Notes: a model not told the origin generated them from the letters alone. DNA of 64,000 nucleotides from Strigops habroptila (GCF_004027225.2 NC_044291.2:10462707-10526706), one strand, 5' to 3'; numbered from the stretch's first letter, positions 13,394 to 41,542 are shown. Numbers and translations: made by a program.

Positions 13394-13842
13394 ACAATCA
13401 CAGACTGGTTTGGGTTGGAAGGGACATTAAAGATCACCTTCCTAATATCTAATTAATATATCTAAAGAACTTCTGCCTAAGAGCTCATCTCAATCTCCCC
13501 TCTGGCAGGTTAAAGCCATTCCCCTTGTCATGTCCCTACAGGCCCCTGTCCAAAGCCCCTCTCCAGGTTTCCTGGAGCCCCTTTAGGCACTGGAGCTGCT
13601 CTAAGGTCTCCCCTTCAGGAGCCTTCTCTTCTCCAGGCTGCCCCAGCCCAGCTCTCTCAGCCTGGCTCCAGAGCAGAGCTGCTCCAGCCCTCGCAGCAGC
13701 TCCGGGGCCTCCTCTGGCCTCGCTCCAGCAGCTCCACGTCCCTCTTGTGCTGTTGCCCCAGAGCTGGATCAGGACTGCGGGGGGGTCTCCCCAGAGCGCA
13801 GCAGAGGGGCAGGATCCCCTCGCTGACCTGCTGCTCACGCTC
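13394..13842 (-). mobile_element. CR1 LINE 3' fragment with internal deletion
   Basis: Reverse-complement CR1 beginning cacagactggtttgggttgg. After about 45 bp it jumps, through a cttcctaatatctaattaat segment typical of other CR1 subfamilies, to the cttctgcctaagagctcatc block. About 170 bp present in sister copies is missing. It ends in the block with gctgacctgctgctcacgct. Confidence 0.9.
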
Positions 13843-15034
13843 CTCTTGATCCATCATCCTTCAGGATCTCATAAAATATCTTTCAGTGGTGGGTAACTGC
13901 AGTAGGGGGTTGGATTTGGTGTTGGAGCACCCTTATAGTAGGGGGAGGGTGAGAGGGAGCTATACAGGTGAGCACCATGTGTGCTCTTTGTAACCTCTAC
14001 CAGGACCCTGCTCATCCACATGCAGCCACTTGATTGCTAATACCCTGTAAATATCTAGAGAACACATCCCCTGTTTCCCCTTTGTGAGGACCAGTGATGG
14101 TAAATCAGTGAGCATTTGGACACAACCCGACCACGAAGGGAGTTTTTAATGTGGTGAACAGCCAGAGCTGCTGTGGGGCATGTTGGAACCCGTGGAGTTT
14201 GGCAGAAGCACGAGATCCTGAGAAGAATAAATAATGGGATTGGACAGTAGTCACTAGCAGGAATGTTGCAGCCAAAGCACATTAACGTGTCAGTCACATG
14301 GAGGAAGAGGAGGGAGGAGATGAGGTTTTAGCTGGGGAGAGGGGAAGTTCTTCCATTACTTCTTTCCTCTCGTGGCACACTCACCTTTGATCCATGGTGT
14401 AATTCCCTTGGGCTGTTCTTCTTCCTTCCCTGCTGCACAGGACAATTTGAAGCTTGTGTGTCTTGGCAGAGGATTCCTTTCCCAAGTGTTTGTGTTTTGG
14501 GACTTCAGTGCTTGAACATTTCATCTCTGAATGGGATCATCTTCAAAGCTGTGCTCTGTGAAAATTGCACCATGTGTTCTGTAGCTATCCTTTGGGAATG
14601 CTTTTTGGTGTCAGGTGAGCTGCTGCTTGCATGAGTATTAATTCTTGAGTTCTCCCCTGGCACTGCTGACTTAGTTTCCTTGTCTTCCCCCAGTCTTTAA
14701 CCTCTTTCCTTGCTCTTTTTAATTTAACTCCAAAGCCTGTTGAGATCCCCCTGTCACCAAGGCTCTGTCAGGCTGCGTGTCCTGGGCCACCAGTGGTTCC
14801 TGCACACCAGTGTCCTCAGGTCACTGTCTCAGCACCAGCTCTACCATGGGCTGGTTGCCCTTCCGGGTTTGTTTGCTGAAAGCTCCTCTAGAGTTTCATT
14901 TCCCCTGTCCAATCTATATATATTCACACCAATGTGTTCAAACACCATAGAGGCTTTTAGCTTAAAAAGCTCCTTTTCCCCACTTACAAGCACTCCTGAT
15001 GGTTTATCTGGGAGGAAGCACATCTCTGTTGGGG

Positions 15035-15530
15035 TGTAACCCCAGTCAGCACCTGAGCACCACAGAGCCATTGGTGGGATGCGGAGGGAGAGTTGGAACA
15101 AGGTAAAACCAATGAGTTAAGAACAGTTGAATAATTGAAATAAAGTAAAATAATAATAGGAATAGGAAATAGAGGAATAAGACCCAGGAAAGACAAGTGG
15201 CACATAGTACAATTCTCACCACCCGCTGACCCATCCCAGCCTGTCCCAAGCAGCAATTGGCTCCTCCCAGTCAGCCTCCCCAGTTTCTATACTGGGCGCT
15301 ATGTGCTGTGGTATGGGTCAGGTGTTCTGTCTCTGCTCCCTCCCGGCTCCTTGTGCCCCTCTTCACTGCCAGAGCATGAGACTGAAAAGTCCTTGGTCAG
15401 GGTAGGTGTTACAGAGCAACAACTAAACCACCGGTGTGTTACCAGCGTTATTCTTAGACTGAAGTAAAACCACAGCACTGCCCCAGCCACTAGGGACAAA
15501 ATTAACTCTATCCCAGCCCAAACCAGGACA
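15035..15530 (-). mobile_element. Solo LTR of an endogenous retrovirus (ERVL-like, passerine type)
   Basis: Read on the minus strand, this 496-bp unit starts tgtcctggtttgggctggga and ends ctgactggggttaca, so it has the TG...CA termini of an LTR. The opening segment, including gatagagttaattttg, is a very common songbird LTR motif. There is no internal region or second LTR, so it is a recombination product. No clear target-site duplication is visible at the ends I chose. It is a moderately diverged fossil. The family is assigned from memory of the motif and not from a database. Confidence 0.75.
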
Positions 15531-15810
15531 GCCTCCCCTCATGTTTTTCTTACACTTTGATTTAATAAAGTGTCTGTACTTTGTTTTTTATTTCACTTGG
15601 TTTTCCTTGAGTGTTGGTCTGGGGTGGGGCAGTACAGAGTATTCCAGACAGGGTCTGGCACAGCAGTGTCAGTACTTAGGTTCGATGGTGTCTCACTTGG
15701 ACTGTGGGGGGGTTGCCTCTGCCTGGCTCTGTCATGCTGAGTGATGCTGTTATTTCAAGCCTGATGGTGTTCCCAGGTTGCTCTTTCCACCTCGTGACTT
15801 TTCATAACGT

Positions 15811-16399
15811 GGGGGCTGCACCCCCAGAGCGTGAGCAGCAGGTCAGGGAGGGGATTCTGCCCCTCTGCTGCGCTCTGGGGAGACCCCCCCCTGCAGTCCT
15901 GATCCAGCTCTGGGGCAACAGCACAAGAGGGACGTGGAGCTGCTGGAGCGAGGCCAGAGGAGGCCCTGGAGCTGCTGCGAGGGCTGGAGCAGCTCTGCTC
16001 TGGAGCCAGGCTGAGAGAGCTGGGCTGGGGCAGCCTGGAGAAGAGAAGGCTCCTGAAGGGGAGACCTTAGAGCAGCTCCAGTGCCTAAAGGGGCTCCAGG
16101 AAACCTGGAGAGGGGCTTTGGGCAAGGGCCTGTAGGGACAGGCCAAGGGGAATGGCTTTAACCTGCCAGAGGAGAGACTGAGATGAGCTCTTAGGCAGAA
16201 ATTCTTCCCTGTGAGGGTGCTGAGGCGCTGGCACAGGGTGCCCAGAGAAGCTGTGGCTGCCCCATCCCTGGCAGTGTTCAAGGCCAGGTTGGACACAGGG
16301 GCTTGGAGCAACCTGCTCTAGTGGAAGGTGTCCCTGCCCATGGCAGGGGGTTGGGACTGGGTGAGCTTTAAGGTCCCTTCCAGCACAAACTAGTCTGTT
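15811..16399 (+). mobile_element. CR1 LINE 3' fragment (590 bp)
   Basis: One of the longest copies here. It starts at gggggctgcacccccagagc, passes through the ggagctgctggagcgaggcc block and the common terminal 300 bp, and ends cagcacaaactagtctg. It is 5'-truncated with no coding capacity and complementary to the minus copy at 13394-13842. Confidence 0.93.
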
Positions 16400-17242
16400 A
16401 TTTCAGAGCAGAAATTGTCCCAAGTCCCATCCCAGGCTGTGCTGGGTGCAGAGTGCAGAAGCTGTGTCCCCATCTACCCACAAGCTGTACTTTTAATGCA
16501 GTGTGTCCAGACATACTGATTTGCAGTAACCAGATTAGGGATTTGCACTGGCAGCCTTTGGAGTGTGTCTCTCATTGTGTGTGATGTGATTAGAGGGGAG
16601 ATGTGACAATGGGAAGCTCATGGAAATGAAATTGGATTGCCTGGGGCTGTTGCAGACCTTTGCCTGGTAATAGGTCTTGTACCACCTAACATAATTTCTT
16701 TGTTACACATGTCCCCAATAAAATGCATAACTGTCAATTAGGAGAAATATTGACAGCTGATTCTTTAGTATATGCAATTTAAAATGGGGCTTGAGGTATT
16801 TTTGCATCTTGCATGACTGCAATTGAGAAGAGACTTAGGTTTTTTGTCTTTTTACAGATAGGAAATGTTCCTTTATACTGAGCACTGGTCCCCATGAGCT
16901 ACCTCAATCACATTAGGCTGCCTTGCTGGCAGGAGGATTGAGGGTGGTGCAGCAGTAGGATGATGTAAAGCTCAGGGGGACACACCTCCTTTAAACTGTC
17001 CTGCTCACTTTGCTGTGGGTCCTCTGTAGTCACAGTGCAGCACCACGAGGATGCTCCAGAAGCCTATCCAGAGGCAGTAGTTCTCAGTGGCTCAGAGTAT
17101 TTTCTCTTGCAGTAGCACCAGAGAAACCATATTCTGATTAGTGAAGTGCTGCTTCTTACACTTTTGGTTTCTTTTTCAGGGTCCCGCTTTTCTTCGTGCC
17201 TTTTTGAATCTCTCTGTGGTAAGGATACCTCACGATCACCCC

Positions 17243-21287
<4,045 letters not shown>

Positions 21288-22040
21288 CAGTGGACACTGC
21301 CCAGAAGCCTCTCCACCCCACTGCTCTCTGGAAGAAAAGGGATCTCTTGAAGGGAGGGATCCTTCCTAAGCTGAAAGAGAATCAATATACAGAAAATCAA
21401 CTGGAGTTCACCACAGGTTCCTGGCTGGGGTGCAGGGATGTGAGGAGCTGGGGCGTGCTGCTCCCTTGCTGCAGGGCAGCAGTGTTGACTCGAGGGTCCC
21501 ATGGTTGCCACTCTGGGCCAGGATTTGCTTTAGTCTTAGATTATGCCGTGATTGAAATTAGTTGGCTGACAGAAATGTAGAAATTATTCTTTAAAAAAGA
21601 AAACAAAAAACAAAGCATTTATTTTTAAATTGTAAAAGCTCATTTGGGAGGGTTTTAAGAACAGCAGGTAATGACCAGAGTCACCCATGGAGCTACATGT
21701 GTGAATGGCTGTTTTAATTCTACTTGTTTCAAGCTGTACAGAATGCCAGGGGACATCTCCCTGGCACTGTGGCTTTTGGGGCCAGTGACACCTTCTGATG
21801 CAGAAGGAAGTTTTGGTGCTGCACCTCGGACACGCTCAGATGTGTGCTGCAAGGGAGTACTTGACATAAGTGTGTGGCCCGGGGTCTCGATGGCCTGTCC
21901 CCAAGTCCATCAGTGTGTGATGAGTGTTGATAATGTGATGTATCCAGCAGCATTACTCAGCTTCAGGTGGTTACATCTGTGTTTGGCTGATTTCACTTCC
22001 CAGTCATGGAAGCGCACGGAGTAGATGCAGGACAATTGTG

Positions 22041-22068
22041 TATTTACAGGGCAACAAGACTGTAAATA
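22041..22068 (+). promoter_or_regulatory. Small hairpin containing a Pumilio-like site in the SLC31A1 3' UTR
   Basis: tatttacag and ctgtaaata form a perfect 9-bp stem around a 10-nt loop. The right arm contains TGTAAATA, which matches the Pumilio consensus UGUANAUA. Folding would hide the site. Function is inferred. Confidence 0.35.
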
Positions 22069-23989
22069 ACCCATTGAACCGTGTTTACTTCATGTTGGAT
22101 TGCACCTGGATGGAGCTAGAGGTGGGCTTTGGTTGACTAGAACTAGTTCAGTAAACAAGGTAAGAGCTAAGTAGTGATTTCATGACACTGAAGGTTAAGA
22201 TTTCTGAAGAGGGCATTCCTTGGTGGAGATGAAGGAGGCAAAACAGCCGTGTTCCTGTAAAGGAGAGATCTGGGGAAGAGAAGAAAGGAATAAGATAGAA
22301 CTGAGCAGCCTTTGGTCTCTTCTCAGGTGAAATTTGGAGCAGTTTGGGCTGATTAAAAAGTATTCCTGACCCAGATGACTCCTCTTTGTCTTAATAATCG
22401 TGCTGTGACATGTTAGCTTGCAGGTGCAGGAGTTACCCGTGCTGGTGGTGCAGTGAAGAGCTCTCACATGTTGTGGGCAGGACAGGCTGTGAGACGGGCA
22501 GAGGCAGCTTCCCGCATGTGCGATGCCCACCACACACACTGGCTTTTCTACGGAGCAGGTTTGGTTTAGTGCTTTGTTATGAAACTGCTTCTCGTTGTAG
22601 GAAGTGTTGTGCAGAGCGTGGTGCAGAGTTGGAGTCCCCGTCCCACTCAGGATGCCCAGCTTGTGCTTTAACTGGCTGAAAGGGCTGAGGGTGGGATTTT
22701 CACTGGAAAACAGGCACCACCTGCAGACTGGGACTGATGCCTGGGATGTGCCTTGAGAATAGGGAATCCTCTTGAGGGGAAAGTGTCTGGGCACGTGCAG
22801 TAGCACTTTTCTCTCTGGAGGTGCAACTAGTCCCACTGCTGGCAGTAGCTGTGTAAGGAAAGTCGGGAATTACATTTCTTTAGCCTGGAAGCAAGGCCCA
22901 TCCCTGTGGAGGTGGGTTCTTTGGTGTTGATGGTACACCAACAGCCCAGAGCCCACCCTCACCCTACCACTCTCTGTGAAGGGCAGCAGGAAATCCATTA
23001 CTGCCACTGCCAGGATCCTGAATTGCTCCACCTGAAGTTGACTGTCCCGGGTTGATGCCATCTATTTGTTTGGATGGCTTGTTTCCTTTGGGCAGCACAA
23101 ACACAGCACACAATTTGATGAGTTAAAGGCAGGCTTCAGTTCCTAAAGAGTTGCTTTCTGTAGTGAATTTGCATCTGGGTGAAAAAGGCAAAGTTATTTT
23201 CATGGATGAATTCAAGCCCCCTCCTGATGAGAGAGCGGAAAAGCTCTTCCCCAGTCTGACCTTCGAAGGGAGGTAATCTGCCAGGCTGCGGAAGGACAGA
23301 TGCTGCTCTCTGCATCGGCCACGAAGGTAAAAAACTCTGTGCCCTCTAAGCAATCCTGCCTGTCTGTGAGAGCAGAAACCAGACCCTTCCACCCTGAGCT
23401 GTGAGGGAATCGGAGTGTGTGTCACTGAAGCAGTGAGTGCTGGAGATGGTGGGTGCAGGTTTGGAAGCTTTACCCTACAGGGCTTGGTCCCTGGAGCTGC
23501 TCAGAGCCAGCAGTGCCAGCGCTGTGCTGGTCCTTTCTCTGCAGCAAGCTGGAGCTGTTGCTGTTCCAGGGGTTATAAACACGAGGGGCTCTGTGACACC
23601 ACCAGTTACTCCATGTACCTCTTGCTGTGTCTTTCTCTAAAATAGAACCCCCCCCCTTCGCCTGATCCTGCTGTCACCTTTTGGTCACCGAGTTCTGATT
23701 CGAGTGACCAGAGGTGGACGACTCAGAGATCAGGCAGTAGCTGTGGCTTTCACAATCTAAACTGGGTTCTTGTTAGCTTTTCTGCCTCGTTCTACTTGTA
23801 GCATGGAAACTGTTTCCCCCCAGAGGTGATCCCCCTGTGTTCAGTGTGCAGTTGGGTGCTGGTGCTGCCCCAGCAGTGGTCACCTGCACAGCAGGAGCCC
23901 TGGCAGCAGTCTCTGGTGCCCTGGCAGTGATGGTCGGAGCAGGGGCAGCGCCTGTTAGACAGGGGAGAGCTGAGCCAGGGAAGGATGGT

Positions 23990-24120
23990 CTGAAGGGCAG
24001 GTGGTCATGTGGAGATGGAGGCTGCGTCCTCTCTGCTGCTGAGGAAGAGATGTTTCCAGTCTATGTCTCAGCAGCAGAGAGGACACAGCCTCCATCTCTC
24101 CATGACCACCTCCCCTTCAG
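23990..24120 (+). repeat. 53-bp inverted repeat (long hairpin) in the SLC31A1 3' UTR
   Basis: The left arm 23990-24042 and the reverse complement of the right arm 24068-24120 differ at only 4 of 53 positions. The loop is 25 nt (24043-24067). The arms read ctgaaggg...ctctctgctgctga. No similarity to CR1 or the LTR is apparent and no clear flanking duplication is seen. In the sense transcript this is an almost fully paired 53-bp stem. Confidence 0.9.
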
Positions 24121-24652
24121 CTTTGCACATGCTTCCTTCAGCTTCAGACAATCCAGAGCAGCCTCCTCTGTGCCTCCAGTGCCTCTGCGTGTCCCTGGCC
24201 CGGGCTGCTGAGCAGAACCTGCTGCTTCCCAATGGCTTGACCCACCGCATCCGGGGCGCTCCCGTAGACAGTTGTCCTGATAACACTAAACGCTCATGAA
24301 GTGGTGCTTGGAGGGAGGTGAGGGCTCTACAAGGCTTGAGCACACTAAATTCACGTCAACACAGTGTAGCACACCTGGAATGCGATGTCCTGTGTCTGTT
24401 TGTATCCCATGTATGGTCTCCACACGCGATGCCTCTGGATCATCATCTCAGAAGTGCCCAAACACGTGGCTTTGCACCTGCCGCTGTTCTCGTTCCTTCA
24501 GTGCCTGTTCAGTTTGCCTGGAGCAGCCCCATATCCAGCAGGGTTTGAGTTCTGTTTACAGTGGACTGTCACTTTTGTTTTTATCTTGCTCTATGTGGAG
24601 ATAACTTGTCTGATATTACTGTGAATATCAAGTCTCCTGTATATAATTAACC

Positions 24653-24658
24653 AATAAA
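24653..24658 (+). terminator. SLC31A1: Poly(A) signal of SLC31A1
   Basis: Canonical AATAAA in an AT-rich context (atataattaaccaataaact). It is the last such signal before the CR1 and the convergent CDC26 gene. Confidence 0.7.
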
Positions 24659-24771
24659 CTAGACTGCATTTTACCATGGTGGATGTGTGCTTTGGAAACA
24701 CTCCTCAGTGCAGAGACTGCAGCTGAAGTGGGGCCGGTGGCTCTCACCACAGCACTGAGCGACTCTGGGAG

Positions 24772-25545
24772 TCACAGAACCCCAGACTGGTTTGTGTTGG
24801 AAGGGACCTTAAAGCTCCTCCAGTTCCAACCCCCTGCCACGGGCAGGGACACCTTCCACTAGAGCAGGTTGCTCCAAGCCCCTGTGTCCAACCTGGCCTT
24901 GAACACTGCCAGGGATGGGGCAGCCACAGCTTCTCTGGGCACCCTGTGCCAGCGCCTCAGCACCCTCACAGGGAAGAGCTTCTGCCTAAGAGCTCATCTC
25001 AGTCTCCCCTCCGGCAGGTTAAAGCCATTCCCCTGGTCCTGTCCCTCCAGGCCCTTGTCCAAAGCCCCTCTCCAGGTTTCCTGGAGCCCCTTTAGGCACT
25101 GGAGCTGCTCTAAGGTCTGCCCTTCAGGAGCCTTCTCTTCTCCAGGCTGCCCCAGCCCAGCTCTCTCAGCCTGGCTCCAGAGCAGAGCTGCTCCAGCCCT
25201 CGCAGCAGCTCCGTGGCCTCCTCTGGCCTCGCTCCAGCAGCTCCACGTCCCTCTTGTGCTGTTGCCCCAGAGCTGGATCAGGACTGCAGGGGGGGTCTCC
25301 CCAGAGCGCAGCAGAGGGGCAGGATCCCCTCCCTGAGCTGCTGCTCACGCTCTGGGGGTGCAGCCCAGCACACCCGGGGGGTTCTGGGCTCAAGCGCTCA
25401 CTGAAGCTGGGTCACGGGGAGCATCTCATCAATAACACCCCCAAGTCCTTCTCCTCAGGGCTGCTCCATCCAGTCTCCAGCCTGTGTCTGTGCTTGGGAT
25501 CCAAGCCCAGGCGCAGGTTTGTAACACTGGCCAGTTGCACCCCAG
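24772..25545 (-). mobile_element. CR1 LINE 3' fragment (770 bp, longest in window)
   Basis: Reverse-complement CR1 from tcacagaaccccagactggt through the common block and the ggggtctccccagagcgcag segment. It continues into a more upstream part (cccccaagtccttctcctca, then tgtgcttgggat) not present in the other copies. It fills the space between the SLC31A1 3' end and CDC26. Confidence 0.9.
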
Positions 25546-25783
25546 TCCCCTCTCCTTAGTGGGGTCACCAGCTCACAGGGTGAAGGTTTAACTGAACACC
25601 CTTCGCTGTCTCCATTTCTATGGGTACTAAACCAAAAGGTCGCGGCAGACCCGTCCGTGTTTCACCTCAGGGCTGCACCGGGGCAGCCGCAGTGAAGGAC
25701 ACACCGGTGTTTCCACCCCGGCCCCTCGGCCATTTAAGCAGCTCGTGTGATCATTTTTAACAATAACAATAAAAAAGGACAGA

Positions 25784-25789
25784 TTTATT
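25784..25789 (-). terminator. CDC26: Poly(A) signal of CDC26
   Basis: tttatt on the plus strand reads AATAAA on the minus strand, about 70 nt beyond the CDC26 stop, so the 3' UTR is very short. Confidence 0.75.
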
Positions 25790-25858
25790 TAACAGGACAC
25801 TCGGCCGAGCTGTGACCGCGGGCCGGGGAGCGCGGGTGCTGCCGGCCCGGCCCCGCCG

Positions 25859-26193
25859 TTAGAACTCGAAGGTGCCGAAGTGCGCGGCGCGGCCACCGGC
25901 CTTGGGCTGCGGCTTGTACCCGATGCGCTCATTGATCATCTGCTCCCGGCTCTTGTGGTCGCTGCCCAGCGCCGCCGCCGCCTCCTCACCGGCCGCCGCC
26001 GCGTCCGCGTCCTCCCGCTGCTTCCTGCGGCCCTGCGGGGCAGATGGGCCGCGTCAGGGCGCTCCCGAGCGGGCGGGGGGCAGTGTCCCGCCGCGGGAGG
26101 CCCCGCTCGCACCTCCAAGTCCTTCCGGATGCTCTCGAACTCCTCGATGTCGTCCAGCTTCAGCTCCAGCCGCGTCGGCTTCCGCCGCAGCAT
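25859..26193 (-). CDS. CDC26: Anaphase-promoting complex subunit CDC26
   Basis: Two coding exons, 26193-26113 and 26032-25859 on the minus strand, give 84 aa (human 85). The gene encodes a small APC/C subunit whose N-terminus inserts into the TPR superhelix of APC6/CDC16 and stabilises it. The N-terminal [20 protein letters not shown] is identical to human, and the C-terminal block around [17 protein letters not shown] is also conserved. The middle is alanine-rich and diverged. The intron is only 80 bp (donor gag|gtgcga, acceptor ccccgcag). The minus frame stays open upstream of the ATG, but Met1 is the known functional N-terminus, so I start there. It is transcribed divergently from PRPF4. 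Confidence 0.96.
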
Positions 26194-26504
26194 CGCGACC
26201 GGCACCGGGACCCGGACCCCGCTGCCGCCGCCGCCGCCGCGGGCCGAGCCCGCCAAGGCCACTCCTCCCGGCGTGCCCTGCGCGCCCCAGGCGGCACCTC
26301 CCGCTGTGCCTTGCCCCCCCCTCCGGACTACACCTCCCAGCGTGCCTTGCGTGCCCCACGCCACTCCTCCCGGCGTGCCCTGCGCGCCCCGCCGCTAGCG
26401 GGCACTGCGCTTCCCGGCGTGCCCCGCGTCCCCCGGAGGTGGTGGTGAGGCGCCGGAGCCCGCGCGCGGTGCCGCTCCCGGTCCCGGTTCCCGTTGCCGC
26501 GGCC
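26194..26504. promoter_or_regulatory. Bidirectional CpG promoter of CDC26 and PRPF4 with an SBS/ZNF143-like motif array
   Basis: 311 bp separate the two start codons. The sequence is strongly CpG-rich with no TATA box. At 26261, 26295, about 26327, 26363 and 26405 it carries five related copies of a ctccc-g-gtgcc core. The best, actacacctcccagcgtgcc, matches the ACTACA-TTCCCAGCATGC type site recognised by ZNF143 and THAP11. A (GCC)6-like run at about 26222-26240 falls in the CDC26 5' UTR. Confidence 0.75.
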
Positions 26505-34117
<7,613 letters not shown>

Positions 34118-34183
34118 CTCAGAGCTGCTGCTCATGAACTGAAGGAGACATCAATGGCTGGCAGCTAGGACAAGCTTTTTTAT

Positions 34184-34189
34184 ATTAAA
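34184..34189 (+). terminator. PRPF4: Poly(A) signal of PRPF4
   Basis: ATTAAA, 67 nt after the stop, is the second most common vertebrate signal. No AATAAA follows nearby. Confidence 0.6.
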
Positions 34190-35659
34190 GGCAAGAAAGG
34201 AGTCAGCTACTGCAGCATGTGTCAGGGCAGCTGGTCACTGGCTGGGCTCGGGTTGAGGTGGTTGTGAAGTACCTGTGTTTGCTGGAGGCAAATCTTGGGT
34301 GATGTTTTCCTGCCCTTTAGGATGCTGGTTTCATACTGCAGATGCTTCCTGCTGTCATTTGGAGATGATCCATCAGTTTCCACCCTCCCACGTTAGGCTC
34401 ACAGGTTTACTCCTGTCCATCTGTGGCTCACCACACACCCCTCAGGTGTGGTGTGGTGTTCAGACTCTGCTCGTTCCCTTCTTACCTTCCATTTCCAGGA
34501 GCCTAGGGAAGGCTGTGGCTTCAAACTTATTTGCATTTAAAGAAGAAAAAACTTGTCAGCATTAGAGGAACATGGTACCCCTTGAGTGTGGCAGTCTCTG
34601 TCCCCTTTGTGTTCACCCACAGGAGATGTTAAAGGCCAGGGAAGTTTCTTTTCCATGTACCACCCCATGTCCTTGATGAACTGGGTGTTTCAAATCCACG
34701 GAGGCATCTCCTGTGCAAGTTTTTGCTGTGTCTCACCCAAGATGATAGAAAGAAGAGTGTTTCAGTATAGGACTGTCATGTTCTAATGTACACACTGCAG
34801 GGAGCTTTCTTACTTGATGTTTATTCTTTAGATTGAGGCTTTGCAAACGTGTTCTGGAAAATCAAAGCATGTTTTGAATGTGCCTCTGGGTCTGAGTGAG
34901 GAATGGAGAAATAACAGGTACTTCACAGCACAGTTTGCTTTCTGTCTGCCACCATAAAAACCCTTCAGGAGAAAAGAGGAGACTGATTCATGTCCTCACT
35001 GTCAGCTGGAGCAGCTCCATGTTCCTTGGGAGCATGAACATGGTTCTGTTCTCAGCACCTGCAGTGGAGATTGTGTTTTAAGGAAAAAAACCTGAACCCA
35101 CTCACAGAATCACAGTTACTCACAAGTTACGTGCTTTGAGCAGTGTAGTAGTGGGGTGGCACCTGCCACATGCTCTATGCCAACTCTTATTTACTCCCAG
35201 GGAAAACACTACGGATGAGAGGCCAGAAAGCCAACCATGTCCTTGGCTGCAATGACAGGAGCATGGCCAGCAGGTCCAAGGAGCTGAGCTGCTCCCAGAG
35301 CTGCATTGGGCACAGTTATACAGGTTGTGACCACCTCTCACGGTGACTTGCCCCCTTCCAAGAGCTAAGGCTGACCTGGCACCCCTCAGTGCTGCTCCTT
35401 GGGGTTCCTCCTCCCTCACCTCCAGCACGTGCAGCAGCCTGGGGGTAGGTTTTGTAAGGAACACACGAGGCTCGCTCAGGAACAAGACCTTGGCTTGGAC
35501 ACATCCATGATTTGGCTGTTCCAGACAGCTCCAGTGCCTCCTCCCACCCACAAACTGAAACCAGTGAGTCCCCAGCACTGCTGATCACACATCGCTGCTC
35601 TGCAGGTGCAAGGTGGTGCTTCGGGAGCCACATCCCCTCTGCTGGAAAGGTGGTTGTGG
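34190..35659. other. Convergent 3' zone of PRPF4 and WDR31 (WDR31 3' UTR plus intergenic)
   Basis: No gene is recognised on either strand. On the minus strand an AATAAA (plus tttatt at 34820-34825) lies about 840 nt past the WDR31 stop, so most of 34800-35659 is probably WDR31 3' UTR. In human, the single-coding-exon RNF183 lies between PRPF4 and WDR31. No RING Cys/His pattern or C-terminal membrane anchor is visible in the minus-strand frames here. Confidence 0.6.
34820..34825 (-). terminator. WDR31: Possible poly(A) signal of WDR31
   Basis: AATAAA on the minus strand, 835-840 nt beyond the stop. It is the first canonical signal I found downstream. Confidence 0.5.

Positions 35660-41542
<5,883 letters not shown>

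Larger units (their letters stand above)
1..17179 (+). other. SLC31A1: SLC31A1 intron 1 (3' part), no gene recognised
   Basis: No reading frame on either strand resembles a known protein or chains with consistent splice sites. The first SLC31A1 coding exon lies just to the right, and in mammals this gene has a distant noncoding first exon in a promoter shared with FKBP15. I therefore infer that this is intron 1, with the promoter to the left of the window. The absence of any CpG-rich block here agrees with that. The interval holds the CR1 fragments, solo LTR and candidate cryptic exon listed separately. The stretches between them are AT-balanced unique sequence in which I see nothing else. 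Confidence 0.65.
21288..24675 (+). other. SLC31A1: SLC31A1 3' UTR
   Basis: From the TAA at 21285-21287 to just past the AATAAA at 24653 there is no other plus-strand gene and no earlier canonical AATAAA that I found. The implied 3' UTR of about 3.4 kb fits the long 3' UTR known for mammalian SLC31A1. It contains the two hairpins listed separately and a Pumilio-type TGTAAATA at 22061. Long antisense frames in it have no homology. Confidence 0.7.

Noticed and set aside
22195-22836. 213-codon antisense frame in the SLC31A1 3' UTR
   Set aside because: It has no homology and no promoter, and it lies inside a sense 3' UTR.
24869-25336. Recurrent open frame starting [20 protein letters not shown], seen at many places on both strands
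   Set aside because: It is the antisense of the CR1 3' UTR and appears wherever a young CR1 copy lies. It is a repeat shadow, not a gene family.
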